In this document: positions 8,434 to 16,888 of the stretch, piece after piece | Numbering within the stretch: position 1 is the stretch's first letter | Layout: each line of letters opens with the position of its first letter | Origin: Pseudomonas sp. CROZ-RG-20F-R04-15 | GTDB taxonomy: Bacteria; Pseudomonadota; Gammaproteobacteria; Pseudomonadales; Pseudomonadaceae | DNA: 64,000 nucleotides | Reading direction: 5' to 3' | Assembly: GCF_022662375.1 (NCBI RefSeq) | Contig: NZ_JAKNQL010000005.1 | Coordinates: 186,001 to 250,000, forward strand | Position numbers and translations under genes: made by a program | The notes under the pieces: generated by a model | What the model saw: only the letters and a program-made list of their open reading frames with translations | Databases searched by the model: none | Told to the model about the DNA's origin: nothing

Positions 8434-9303
8434 ATGAGCCAAGTGTTGGAAGATCTAGTCGACCTGCTGACCCTGGAACCGATCGAAGAAAACCTGTTCC
8501 GGGGCCGTAGCCAGGACCTGGGTTTCCGTCAGTTGTTTGGCGGTCAGGTGCTCGGCCAGTCGCTGTCGGCGGCCAGTCAGACGGTTGAAGAGGCGCGTCA
8601 TGTGCACTCGATGCACGGCTATTTCCTGCGCCCGGGCGATGCCAAGTTGCCGGTGGTCTACTCGGTTGATCGCGTGCGCGATGGCGGCAGCTTCAGCACC
8701 CGCCGCGTCACGGCGATCCAGAAGGGCCACCCGATTTTCACCTGCAGCGCTTCATTCCAGTACGACGAAGCAGGCTTCGAGCATCAGAGCCAGATGCCCG
8801 TTGTGGTCGGTCCGGAAAACCTGCCGTCGGAGCTGGAATTGACCCAGCAACGCGCGCACCTGATTCCGGAGCACATGCGTGAAAAACTGCTGTGCCCGAA
8901 ACCGATCGAAGTGCGCCCGGTCACCGAAAAAGATCCGTACAACCCGCAGCCGGCCGATCCGGTCAAATACGTGTGGTTCCGTGCCGACGGCGCATTGGCC
9001 GACATCCCGGCGCTGCACAAATACCTGCTGGCCTACGCCTCGGACTTTGGCCTGCTGACCACCTCGATGCTGCCCCATGGCAAATCGGTCTGGCAGAAAG
9101 ACATGCAGGTTGCCAGCCTCGATCACGCGCTGTGGTTCCACAACGATTTGCGCGCCGATGACTGGTTGCTCTACGCGATGGACAGCCCGTGGGCCGGCAA
9201 TTCCCGTGGTTTCTCCCGTGGCAGTGTGTACAACCGCGCCGGGCAACTGGTCGCGTCGGTGACGCAGGAAGGCTTGATCCGTCATCGCAAGGATTGGGCA
9301 TGA
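8434..9303 (+). CDS. tesB: Acyl-CoA thioesterase II
   Basis: 289 residues with two hot-dog domains, the length of E. coli TesB. GAGGAG precedes ATG 8434 by 8 nt. Recognisable segments include FRGRSQDLGFRQLFGGQVLGQS, HSMHGYFLRPGD, and the C-terminal DDWLLYAMDSPWAGNSRGF with a catalytic aspartate region and a downstream VTQEGL glutamine. It hydrolyses medium and long acyl-CoA to free acid and CoA in the cytoplasm. Its stop overlaps the start of the next gene, so the two are translated together. Confidence 0.92.
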   Translation: MSQVLEDLVDLLTLEPIEENLFRGRSQDLGFRQLFGGQVLGQSLSAASQTVEEARHVHSMHGYFLRPGDAKLPVVYSVDRVRDGGSFSTRRVTAIQKGHPIFTCSASFQYDEAGFEHQSQMPVVVGPENLPSELELTQQRAHLIPEHMREKLLCPKPIEVRPVTEKDPYNPQPADPVKYVWFRADGALADIPALHKYLLAYASDFGLLTTSMLPHGKSVWQKDMQVASLDHALWFHNDLRADDWLLYAMDSPWAGNSRGFSRGSVYNRAGQLVASVTQEGLIRHRKDWA

Positions 9304-9893
9304 GCCTGAAAGAGCTGAAGCACTGGGTGTTCGACATGGACGGCACGCTGACCGTCGCCGTGCATGATTTTGCGGCGATCCGCGTGGCGCTGGCGATTCC
9401 GCCGGAGGACGACATTCTTACTCATCTCGCTGCGTTGCCGGCGGATGAGGCAGCGGCGAAGCATGCATGGCTGCTGGAACACGAGCGCGATCTGGCACTG
9501 GGGTCAACTCCGGCCACCGGCGCCGTGGAGCTTGTGCGCGATCTGCATTCACGCGGTTATCGACTGGGCATACTGACCCGCAATGCGCGGGAACTGGCGC
9601 ATGTGACACTTGAGGCCATTGGTTTGGCTGACTGCTTCGCGGTGGAAGATGTGCTGGGCCGCGACGAAGCGCCGCCGAAGCCGCATCCGGGTGGCTTGCT
9701 GAAACTGGCAGAGGCCTGGGAAGTGCCGGTCAGCGCGATGGTGATGGTCGGTGATTACCGCTTTGATCTGGATTGCGGGCGAGCGGCGGGGGCGCGGACG
9801 GTGTTGGTGAATCTGCCAGATAACCCGTGGCCCGAACTGACCGATTGGCATGCGAAGGATTGTGTCGAGTTGCGGCGGATGCTTCTGGCCTGA
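9300..9893 (+). CDS. HAD-IA family phosphatase (phosphoglycolate-phosphatase-like)
   Basis: 197 residues. ATG 9300 overlaps the tesB stop (ATGA). Motif I is FDMDGTLT with nucleophile Asp, motif II the Thr in ILTRNARE, motif III Lys in PPKPHPGG, and motif IV GDYRFDLDCGRAAG. These mark a HAD hydrolase of subfamily IA acting on a small phosphorylated metabolite. Cap domain is helical. The substrate is unknown; coupling to tesB is seen, its meaning is not. Confidence 0.88.
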   Translation: MSLKELKHWVFDMDGTLTVAVHDFAAIRVALAIPPEDDILTHLAALPADEAAAKHAWLLEHERDLALGSTPATGAVELVRDLHSRGYRLGILTRNARELAHVTLEAIGLADCFAVEDVLGRDEAPPKPHPGGLLKLAEAWEVPVSAMVMVGDYRFDLDCGRAAGARTVLVNLPDNPWPELTDWHAKDCVELRRMLLA

Positions 9894-9913
9894 GATTTAT
9901 GTTGTCAGAAGGG

Positions 9914-10015
9914 ACGCCTTCGCGAGCAGGCTCGCTCCCACATTAGATCTTCGGTGCACAGAGATTTTGTGTAATGCATCAATCCAATGTGGGAGCGAGC
10001 CTGCTCGCGAAGAGG
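9914..10015. repeat. REP pair, arms in the outward (reverse) arrangement
   Basis: TTCGCGAGCAGGCTCGCTCCCAC comes first (9918-9940), and its reverse complement GTGGGAGCGAGCCTGCTCGCGAA second (9989-10011). This is the opposite order to most copies in this window. Between convergent genes. Confidence 0.88.
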
Positions 10016-10036
10016 CCAGATCATCCACCGCACAAC

Positions 10037-10990
10037 TTACTGCTCGAACAACGCCTTCTGCCCCTCCGGCGAGGTCAACATTCCATCGCCGTTATGCCCG
10101 ACCCCGGGCACTTCGATCAGTCGCTGATTCACCCCTTCCGGATGCCGACGCAGCAAATAACCGAAGTACAACTTCCCACGCTCCAGGCGATACGCGCCTT
10201 GCGCCTCGGCTTCGCAACGCTTGTCCAGCGCCGGGTGATTGGCATCGATGTCCTGCTGCCCCAGCAGATAAATCACTTCACGTTTGACGTAACTGCTCTC
10301 AAGCTGCAACGGCGTTTGCCCACCGGCGTACACCGGCATGTCTGCCAGACCGTACTTCCAGCGATTGAAGCCGGCGCACTTGGCGTGATCGAACGCCACT
10401 GGCCGCTGCTCATTGAAATACGCATAGGACGAAGGGTTGGCCACCACATAGCGCAGACGAATGCCGTTGGCCTTCAGCGCCGGTTGCTCCTTGGCCAGCA
10501 GGGCATAACGCTGCACCACCTGGCCGCCACCGGAATGACCGAAGATTACGATCTGCTTCACGTCCGGGAACTGTTTGCGATCGCTGATCCGCCCGACAAT
10601 CTCATCGAGCGCCGCATAGGAACTCAACGGATTCGGCCCTGTGGATAACCCGCCGCCCATCCACTCGTTGCCCTGCCAGCGCAGGACGGTGGCGGGCAAC
10701 GAATAAAGGGCAACGTCACTTTCATTGAGAAACTGCGGGGCAATTACCAAGGTGTGCGCGGTTTGCCCCGCCAGCTCGGCCGCGCTCTCGGCGCTTTTTC
10801 GATAGGTTTCCGAGTTGCGCAAACGGCCATGAATGACGATCAGCACGCGCTCGATTTTCTCCGGCGCAGAACCAATGCCTACCGCCATTTCCCCGGCCTT
10901 GAGTTGCAAACGACCGGGGCTGATCGCATCGACACCGGCGGCGTGCGCGGTGCTGCCAACAATCAGTAACGCCAGAAGCCATTTATGCAT
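10037..10990 (-). CDS. Secreted alpha/beta hydrolase
   Basis: 317 residues with a Sec signal peptide (MHKWLLALLIVGSTAHAAG, cleavage near AHA). The nucleophile elbow GHSGGG, an oxyanion-like VIHGRLRNSE segment, and a C-terminal GVGHNGDGM histidine complete a serine-hydrolase triad. Periplasmic or outer location is predicted. The ATG follows the TAA of the upstream ypfJ gene with no gap, so translation is probably coupled. The substrate is unknown. Confidence 0.82.
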   Translation of the reverse strand: MHKWLLALLIVGSTAHAAGVDAISPGRLQLKAGEMAVGIGSAPEKIERVLIVIHGRLRNSETYRKSAESAAELAGQTAHTLVIAPQFLNESDVALYSLPATVLRWQGNEWMGGGLSTGPNPLSSYAALDEIVGRISDRKQFPDVKQIVIFGHSGGGQVVQRYALLAKEQPALKANGIRLRYVVANPSSYAYFNEQRPVAFDHAKCAGFNRWKYGLADMPVYAGGQTPLQLESSYVKREVIYLLGQQDIDANHPALDKRCEAEAQGAYRLERGKLYFGYLLRRHPEGVNQRLIEVPGVGHNGDGMLTSPEGQKALFEQ

Positions 10991-11878
10991 TTACAGGTTT
11001 TTCGCCGCGAAGGTGTCGCACTGGCCGACCTGGCCCTGCGCGAATCCGGTTTTAAACCAGCGCACCCTTTGCGCCGACGTTCCGTGGGTAAACGAGTCCG
11101 GCACCACACGGCCCTGACCCTGTTGTTGCAGGCGATCATCACCGATGGCGTTGGCCGCGTTCAAGGCTTCTTCGATGTCACCCGGCTCCAGCCAGTTCAA
11201 GCGCTTCTGCGCGTTATACGCCCAAACACCAGCGAGGCAATCGGCCTGCAATTCCTGGCGCACCAGCAAGCCACCGTCACCTTCCATCTGCCGACCTTGC
11301 TGGCGAGCTGTCTGAATTTTCGCCGAGACGCCAAGCAGCGTCTGCACATGGTGTCCGACTTCGTGAGCGATCACGTAGGCCTGAGCGAAGTCGCCGGCCG
11401 CTTTGAAGCGTTGCGACATTTCCTGGAAGAATGCCATGTCCAGATAGACCTTCTGGTCGGCCGGGCAATAGAACGGGCCGGTCGCCGAGGTTGCAAGACC
11501 GCAGGCCGAGTTGACCCGATTGCTGAACAGCACCAGCGTCGGATCTTTATATTGCCGCCCGGCCTGCTGGAAAATCGCGCCCCAGGTGTCTTCGGTATCG
11601 CCAAGGATCGAGCGGACGAATTCGGCCTGTTCATCGTTGGCCGGAGGCGCCTGACGGGTCTGCGACGTCGGTGCCGCTTGCTGGCCCGATTGCCCGGCGA
11701 GCTGGCCGAGAATCTGCAGCGGATCCTGCCCGGTGATCCAGCCAATGCCGACGATCAGCAGGATCGCGCCCAGGCTCAGGCCTTTGCCACCGCCGAAACG
11801 CATGCCGCCGCCACCGCCGGCATCATCACCACGGGCATCGACGACGTTGTCACTGCGTCGGCCTTTTTTCCATAGCAT
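10991..11878 (-). CDS. ypfJ: YpfJ-type neutral zinc metallopeptidase, membrane anchored
   Basis: 295 residues from ATG 11878 (AGAGGA 8 nt upstream), opening MLWKKGRRSDNVVDARG as YpfJ proteins do. One transmembrane helix (about 34-50) follows a Gly-rich stretch, then a linker, then the peptidase domain with the zinc motif HEVGHH and the downstream acidic RQELQADCLAG ligand region. The family is predicted to be a metalloprotease; a physiological substrate is not known. First gene of a two-gene operon with the alpha/beta hydrolase. Confidence 0.88.
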   Translation of the reverse strand: MLWKKGRRSDNVVDARGDDAGGGGGMRFGGGKGLSLGAILLIVGIGWITGQDPLQILGQLAGQSGQQAAPTSQTRQAPPANDEQAEFVRSILGDTEDTWGAIFQQAGRQYKDPTLVLFSNRVNSACGLATSATGPFYCPADQKVYLDMAFFQEMSQRFKAAGDFAQAYVIAHEVGHHVQTLLGVSAKIQTARQQGRQMEGDGGLLVRQELQADCLAGVWAYNAQKRLNWLEPGDIEEALNAANAIGDDRLQQQGQGRVVPDSFTHGTSAQRVRWFKTGFAQGQVGQCDTFAAKNL

Positions 11879-11970
11879 GTGGGAATCCTCTGTTTGTATC
11901 GGGTGGTGATGAGTGTTGCTGCTGTGCGAGTGTGGCGCCAGTCCGGTCGTCCGTCTATTGGCCATATGCA

Positions 11971-12008
11971 AACAGGCCCGGCCTCGTGGTGACGAGGTCG
12001 GGCCTGTT
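11971..12008 (-). terminator. Terminator after the aldo/keto reductase gene
   Basis: A 16-bp stem (AACAGGCCCGGCCTCG with its complement, one G-T mismatch, 6-nt loop). It lies 62 bp beyond the reductase stop on the minus strand and is followed there by TTTG. It may also work in the other direction. Confidence 0.75.
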
Positions 12009-12070
12009 ATTGACGGTCTGGCGCGCGGCAAATTCAATCCCGCGCAGGATTTCTATCGCTGGACTATCAA

Positions 12071-12904
12071 TCAGCGATCAAACGCATCCCACTCGGGGGC
12101 GAAATCCGGGCTGACCTGGCGTTGATCTTTTGGCAGTGCGGCGATCAATGCGCGGTCTTCATCGTCGAGTTCGACTTTCAGCGAGGCGAGGTTCGCCAAT
12201 TGATTGGCTTGGCTGCTGGCCTTGGGAATGGCCGCGACGTTGGGTTGATCGAGCAACCATTTCAACGCCACTTGAGTCGGCAGTACGCCGTGTTTTTCGG
12301 CGATCTGTTGAATCTGCGGGATGTCCGACACCTTGTTACGCGCCAGCGGGGTGTAGGCCGTCAGCGCCATATCGTGTTGCCGGGCATAGTCGAGCAGGGC
12401 GTTTTGGCCGAGCAGGACGTGGTACTCGACCTGAATTGCTGACAGACCGATGCCGTATTCCTCGACGACTTTGCGCAGCAGGGGCAGCGGAAAATTCGCC
12501 ACGCCGATGTTGCGGGCCAGGCCTTGCTCCTTGAACGAGGCTAACGTGGCAAGGGTACGCGGCAGATCCCAGTCGGTGGTCGGCCAGTGGATCATGAACA
12601 GATCGACGTAGTCGCTGCGCAGGGCTGTGAGGCTGCGATCCAGGGAGTGGCGCATTGCGTCGGGCTGCAGCTGATCCCACCAGACCTTGCTGGTGACATG
12701 AATCTGTTCGCGGGGTATCGGCGTATTCGCCAGCGCTTGTCCGACGGCGTCTTCGTTGTTGTAGGCCGCCGCCGTGTCGATGTGTCGATAACCGAGCTCC
12801 AGCGCTTGCACGACGGCGCGGGTGCATTCGTCACCGAGCATCGGCCAGGTGCCGAGGCCGAGTTTCGGCATGTTCAAACCTTGGGCATTAACGATGTGCT
12901 GCAT
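12071..12904 (-). CDS. Aldo/keto reductase, 2,5-diketo-gluconate-reductase-like
   Basis: 277 residues forming an AKR TIM barrel. The catalytic tetrad is visible: Asp and Tyr in HIDTAAAYNNE, Lys in TSKVWW, His in MIHWP. The C-terminal IPKASS segment is the NADPH-binding loop. Closest remembered relatives are DkgB-type reductases acting on keto-sugars and aldehydes. Its start overlaps the end of the FAD oxidoreductase gene by 17 bp, so the two form one transcription unit that reads away from the IclR regulator. Confidence 0.88.
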   Translation of the reverse strand: MQHIVNAQGLNMPKLGLGTWPMLGDECTRAVVQALELGYRHIDTAAAYNNEDAVGQALANTPIPREQIHVTSKVWWDQLQPDAMRHSLDRSLTALRSDYVDLFMIHWPTTDWDLPRTLATLASFKEQGLARNIGVANFPLPLLRKVVEEYGIGLSAIQVEYHVLLGQNALLDYARQHDMALTAYTPLARNKVSDIPQIQQIAEKHGVLPTQVALKWLLDQPNVAAIPKASSQANQLANLASLKVELDDEDRALIAALPKDQRQVSPDFAPEWDAFDR

Positions 12905-14627
12905 GGTCGATCTCCTGTTCGAAAGCAGTCATGCCGGCAATGTGCCGGGCGGCGATGTAACCGAAAGTCAGCGCCGGGCCGAGGTTGATCCCGCCCGCGG
13001 GATAGTGGCCTCCCATGATGCTGGCCATGTCGCCGCCCGCAGCGTAGAGGCCGGCGATGGGCTGTTCGTGGGCGTCCAGCACTTGCGCGTGTGGGTTGAC
13101 CTTGAGGCCGGCAAACGTACCGAAGCAGCCCGGTTGGACTTTTACGGCGTAGAACGGGCCTGTTTCTATTGGGGCAACGCAGGGGTTGGGGAGGTTCGCT
13201 GGATCACCCTGTTTGCGGTTGTAGGGTGTGGCGCCGCGCCCGAACAACGGGTCTTCGCCGTCGCGGGCATGGCGATTGTAGTTATCCACAGTCTGGCGCA
13301 GGCCGCCCGGGTCGATGCCGCAGGCAATGGCCAATTCCTCAATGCTGTTGCCGGTTTTCAGATAGCTGCTGCGGATAAATGCTGACACGGGCAGCGGGAA
13401 TGGCCTCGATATGCCAAGACCGTAACGTCGTTGAAAAGCGCGGGTGCAGATCAGCCACGAGGCAACTTCTTCGCCTTCCGGCGCGGCGGCAACCATGGCG
13501 CTGACGTAGTCGTAGTAACCATTGGCTTCGTTGACGAAGCGCTGACCGTTACGCAGAACGCCAATTATCCCCGGTTTGCCGCGCTCGATGATGTGTGGGA
13601 AATGACCGGTGCTGCCGTCGGAATGAGGCACTTGCGAAACCGGTGCCCAGGCAACTGGCGAAGCCATATCGGTGTTGACCCGTGCGCCGACGCTTTCGCC
13701 AAGGCGCAAGCCATCGCCATTCACGGCCAGCGGCGGCAACGCCCAATGTTCGTGGCCGGTGGGTGTGCGCGGGAACAAGGCTTGGCGCCGCTCGATGTCA
13801 TTGGCAAAACCACCGGCAGCAAGCACCACGGCTTTTTGCGCATGAATGCGGATCGGGCCTTTGTTGCTGTTGATCACTGCACCACAAACGCGGTTTTCGT
13901 TGCGCAGCAGCTCGATCACCGGCGCCGATTCCCACAGCAAAACGCCGAGGTCTTCCGCCGATTTCGCCAGTCGCGCGACCAGCGCCACGCCGTTGACCAG
14001 TTGCAGTGCGCGGCCATGTAGCGCGAGGTCAAACAGGTGTCGAGTGAACCGTCGCGTCACGTGCCACGCGGCTTTCAGCGACCGGGTCAGGTTGAGAAAT
14101 GCCGACAGATCCGCGCCCGCCATGATCGGCATGCCCATGAAGGACGTTTCGCACATGGTGGTACGAAGGCGCTTGAGCAGGCGTCCGATCTTGCGTCCGT
14201 CATAAGGCGCTGCGATCACCGAGCGGCCGCCGGTACCTGCGCCCGGCGTGTCGCCATGAATGTCGGCGATGGCGTTGCCGTCGGCAAATTGCAAAGCGGT
14301 GTGCTGCTCGAAAAACGTCACCATGCGCGGCCCCGCCTGGAGAAAGGCGTCGATCATCGCCGGGTCAAAGTGTTCGCCCAGTTCATGGCGCAGATAGGTG
14401 CGCGGTTGTTCGATGTCTTCGACGATACCGGCGCGACGGGCCAGCGGATTGCACGGCACCCAGGCCCAGCCGCCTGACCAGGCCGTGGCACCACCGAATA
14501 CCGGGTCTTTCTCGACGACGATGACTTTCAGGCCATGCCACGCAGCAGTCACTGCGGCCGACAAACCGGCGGCGCCGGAACCGACGACCAATACGTCGCA
14601 GTCGATATCAGGGAGTTCGGCAGACAT
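12888..14627 (-). CDS. FAD-dependent oxidoreductase of the fumarate reductase / 3-ketosteroid dehydrogenase flavoprotein group
   Basis: 579 residues from ATG 14627. The FAD motif is VLVVGSGAAGLSAAVTAA with the ribose Glu in VIVVEKDP, followed by GGATAWSGGWAWVP. The C-terminal GLYAAGGDMASIMGGHYPAGG loop closes the FAD site. The group covers fumarate reductases and 3-ketosteroid-delta-1-dehydrogenases; the same layout is found in oxidases acting on cyclic ketones. The longer frame to 14807 runs through the promoter and is rejected. Divergent from the IclR gene, with a 15-bp palindrome between. A cyclohexane-type ring substrate is inference. Confidence 0.85.
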   Translation of the reverse strand: MSAELPDIDCDVLVVGSGAAGLSAAVTAAWHGLKVIVVEKDPVFGGATAWSGGWAWVPCNPLARRAGIVEDIEQPRTYLRHELGEHFDPAMIDAFLQAGPRMVTFFEQHTALQFADGNAIADIHGDTPGAGTGGRSVIAAPYDGRKIGRLLKRLRTTMCETSFMGMPIMAGADLSAFLNLTRSLKAAWHVTRRFTRHLFDLALHGRALQLVNGVALVARLAKSAEDLGVLLWESAPVIELLRNENRVCGAVINSNKGPIRIHAQKAVVLAAGGFANDIERRQALFPRTPTGHEHWALPPLAVNGDGLRLGESVGARVNTDMASPVAWAPVSQVPHSDGSTGHFPHIIERGKPGIIGVLRNGQRFVNEANGYYDYVSAMVAAAPEGEEVASWLICTRAFQRRYGLGISRPFPLPVSAFIRSSYLKTGNSIEELAIACGIDPGGLRQTVDNYNRHARDGEDPLFGRGATPYNRKQGDPANLPNPCVAPIETGPFYAVKVQPGCFGTFAGLKVNPHAQVLDAHEQPIAGLYAAGGDMASIMGGHYPAGGINLGPALTFGYIAARHIAGMTAFEQEIDHAAHR

Positions 14628-14657
14628 GAAAGCAACGCTCCAGCGGCAAAGTATTTT

Positions 14658-14672
14658 TGGAATTTGATTCCA
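14658..14672. promoter_or_regulatory. Candidate IclR operator between FAD oxidoreductase and iclR genes
   Basis: A perfect palindrome TGGAAT-TTG-ATTCCA sits 31 bp before the FAD oxidoreductase start and 134 bp before the IclR start. Read on the minus strand it is TTCTGGAA-N5-TTCCAAA, close to the site at 15759-15777. Confidence 0.6.
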
Positions 14673-14805
14673 GAAAATAACCAGCGGTGCACTTGATCGA
14701 CAAGCCTTGATCCAACAAAGCGGGCGGTTATCGAACAGGCAGTTCCAGATTTCGCTTTGCCGTCGATGTCTTCTAGAATCGGCGAAATTTCCTTTGGATG
14801 TCCCC

Positions 14806-15582
14806 ATGGCCGGCAGTCAAATCGAACGGGTTTTCAGCGTGCTGGAAAGCCTCACCAGTGATCCGCGCGGGCTGCCGATGCAGACCCTGGCCGAGCAACT
14901 GGATATTCCGAAAAGCGCGACACATCGCTTGCTCGCCGAGCTGATCCGCTTGGGCTACGTGCGGCAGAACGCGGAAACCTTGCGTTATCACTTGTCGACC
15001 AAGCTGGTGGCGATGGGTTTTCAATATCTGTCGAGCAGCGGTGCCGACATCGTCCAGCCGGTACTCGACCGACTGGCGCAGGAAACCGGTGAGCTGGTAC
15101 GTCTGGGCGTGATCGAAGGCGAGCGCCAGACCTGGATTGCCAAAGCACAGGGCGCGCGTACCGGTCTGCGGTATGACCCGGACATGGGCCGCGATGCGCC
15201 GCTGTTCTACACCGCATCCGGGCATGCGTGGCTGGCGTGCATGAGCGATGCCGAGGCGTTGTCGATGGTCGAGCGACAGGCGGCGGAGGTGCCGGTGGGC
15301 GTGGGGCCAAACGCGCCGCGCTCGAATATCGAATTACTGGAACGGCTGCGCCTGGCTCGCGAACAGGGATACGCCTGTGTCGAGGAGAGTTCGGCGGTCG
15401 GCACTTCGGCAATTGCGGGGGTGGTGAAGCATCCAACGGATGGTCGCGTGATCGGTGTGCTCAGTATTGCCGGGCCAAGTGCGCGGATGCCGGGCGCACG
15501 TCTGCATGAACTGGCGCCGCTGTTGCTGACATTCACCGAAGAATTATCAGCAGCCAGCCTGGCCTCGGAACTGTTTATCTAA
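14806..15582 (+). CDS. IclR family transcriptional regulator
   Basis: 258 residues from ATG 14806. The N-terminal winged helix contains IERVFSVLESL and PKSATHRLLAELIRLGYV. The C-terminal GAF-like effector domain follows, with the terminal GVLSIAGPSARM stretch. IclR proteins bind small carboxylates, aromatics or sugars acids and act as repressor or activator. It faces the FAD oxidoreductase/AKR unit and is followed by a REPIN and the Gfo/Idh/MocA operon, which has a matching operator-like site. Confidence 0.9.
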   Translation: MAGSQIERVFSVLESLTSDPRGLPMQTLAEQLDIPKSATHRLLAELIRLGYVRQNAETLRYHLSTKLVAMGFQYLSSSGADIVQPVLDRLAQETGELVRLGVIEGERQTWIAKAQGARTGLRYDPDMGRDAPLFYTASGHAWLACMSDAEALSMVERQAAEVPVGVGPNAPRSNIELLERLRLAREQGYACVEESSAVGTSAIAGVVKHPTDGRVIGVLSIAGPSARMPGARLHELAPLLLTFTEELSAASLASELFI

Positions 15583-15601
15583 TCCGAATTCACCCAGGTC
15601 C

Positions 15602-15692
15602 CCTGTGGGAGCGAGCCTGCTCGCGAAGCGGTGTGTCAGTCACTTTTGATTTTAATGACCAACCGCCTTCGCGAGCAGGCTCGCTCCCACAT
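15602..15692. repeat. REPIN: two inverted REP sequences
   Basis: The standard order GTGGGAGCGAGC...GCTCGCTCCCAC, with the GCGGTGTGTCAGTCAC block in the spacer. Lies between the IclR gene and the next operon. Confidence 0.9.
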
Positions 15693-15758
15693 TTGCTTTC
15701 GGTTGCCAAAGAAAGTTGTGCGGTGTTCGCACGGTTTATGGTTGAGCGGGTTTTTGAT

Positions 15759-15777
15759 TCTGGAACTCGGTTCTAAA
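15759..15777. promoter_or_regulatory. Candidate IclR operator before the Gfo/Idh/MocA operon
   Basis: TTCTGGAA-CTCGG-TTCTAAA (one base short of a full palindrome in the TGGAA/TTCTA arms). It is 50 bp before the TTG start and shares 13 of 14 arm bases with the minus-strand form of the 14658-14672 site. Confidence 0.55.
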
Positions 15778-15824
15778 TTGTTGCTGGAGTGATATTCCGA
15801 TAACAATCACAAAAGGACCGCACC

Positions 15825-16886
15825 TTGAATCCGCCCCTTCGAATCGCCTTGATCGGCGCCGGCAACATGGGCCAGCAACATTATCGGCATCTGCAGACCC
15901 TCAGCGAAGCGACACTATGTGCGGTGGCTGATCCCGGGCCGCAAGCCGCAGCTTTGGCGGCTGAGTGGGGTGTAAGGCATTTCGCCGATCACCGTCAGAT
16001 GCTCGAGCACATCAGGCCAGACGCGGTGATCGTCGCCAATCCGAACAATCAACACGTCAGCACGGCGCTCGATTGCCTGGCGGCGGGCATACCGGTGTTG
16101 CTGGAAAAACCGGTCGGTGTGCATCTGGACGAAGCGCGCGAGCTGGTCGCGGCGGTCAAAAACAGCGGCGTTCCGGTACTGGTCGGCCACCACCGACGCC
16201 ACAATCCACTGATTGTTCGCGCTCATGAGTTGGTGCAGAGCGGGGCACTCGGGCGTCTGACCACCGTCACCGCGTTGTTCCAGTTGCGCAAGCCGGACAG
16301 TTATTTCGAGATCCCGTGGCGTCGTGAACCGGGGGCCGGGATGTTGCTGACCAATCTGATTCACGACCTCGATTTGCTCCGGCATCTGTGCGGCGAGGTG
16401 CGCTCGGTACAAGCGATTACCGACAACGCCGTGCGCGGTTTCGCCAACGAAGACAACGCGGCGGTGCTGCTGCAATTCGAGGGCGGCACATTGGGCACGT
16501 TGAGCGGATCCGATGCGGTCGCCGCGCCCTGGAGTTGGGAGCTGGATTCCGGCGAGAACCCGGTGTATCCGCGCCAGGCCGATCAGCCGTGCTACTTGTT
16601 GGCCGGGACTGCCGGCGCCTTAAGCATTCCGCAGCTCAAGCGTTGGCATTACGCCGCTGATCAGGTCGACGCCGGTTGGCATGAGCCCTTGTTGATGGTC
16701 GAAGAGCCCTACAGCGGTGACGACGCTTTACGCCTGCAGCTACAGCATTTTGTACGTGTGGCGCGGCGTGAAGTCGAGCCGCTGGTAAGTGCGGCCGACG
16801 CTGCGCGCACTTTGGCGCTGATCGAGGCCATACGCGAGGCCGCCGCTACCGGCCGTGCTTGCGCCCCTGCACTGATCGAGGTTTGA
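15825..16886 (+). CDS. Gfo/Idh/MocA family NAD(P)-dependent dehydrogenase
   Basis: 353 residues from TTG 15825, supported by AAAGGA 8 nt upstream. The Rossmann loop IGAGNMG is at the N-terminus, the conserved EKP in LLEKPVG at mid-protein, and the catalytic-region His-Asp in NLIHDLDLL. Family members oxidise or reduce sugars, cyclitols and related polyols. First gene of a likely operon: the isomerase starts 2 bp after its stop and a DMT transporter follows. Exact substrate unknown. Confidence 0.88.
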   Translation: MNPPLRIALIGAGNMGQQHYRHLQTLSEATLCAVADPGPQAAALAAEWGVRHFADHRQMLEHIRPDAVIVANPNNQHVSTALDCLAAGIPVLLEKPVGVHLDEARELVAAVKNSGVPVLVGHHRRHNPLIVRAHELVQSGALGRLTTVTALFQLRKPDSYFEIPWRREPGAGMLLTNLIHDLDLLRHLCGEVRSVQAITDNAVRGFANEDNAAVLLQFEGGTLGTLSGSDAVAAPWSWELDSGENPVYPRQADQPCYLLAGTAGALSIPQLKRWHYAADQVDAGWHEPLLMVEEPYSGDDALRLQLQHFVRVARREVEPLVSAADAARTLALIEAIREAAATGRACAPALIEV

Positions 16887-16888
16887 AC

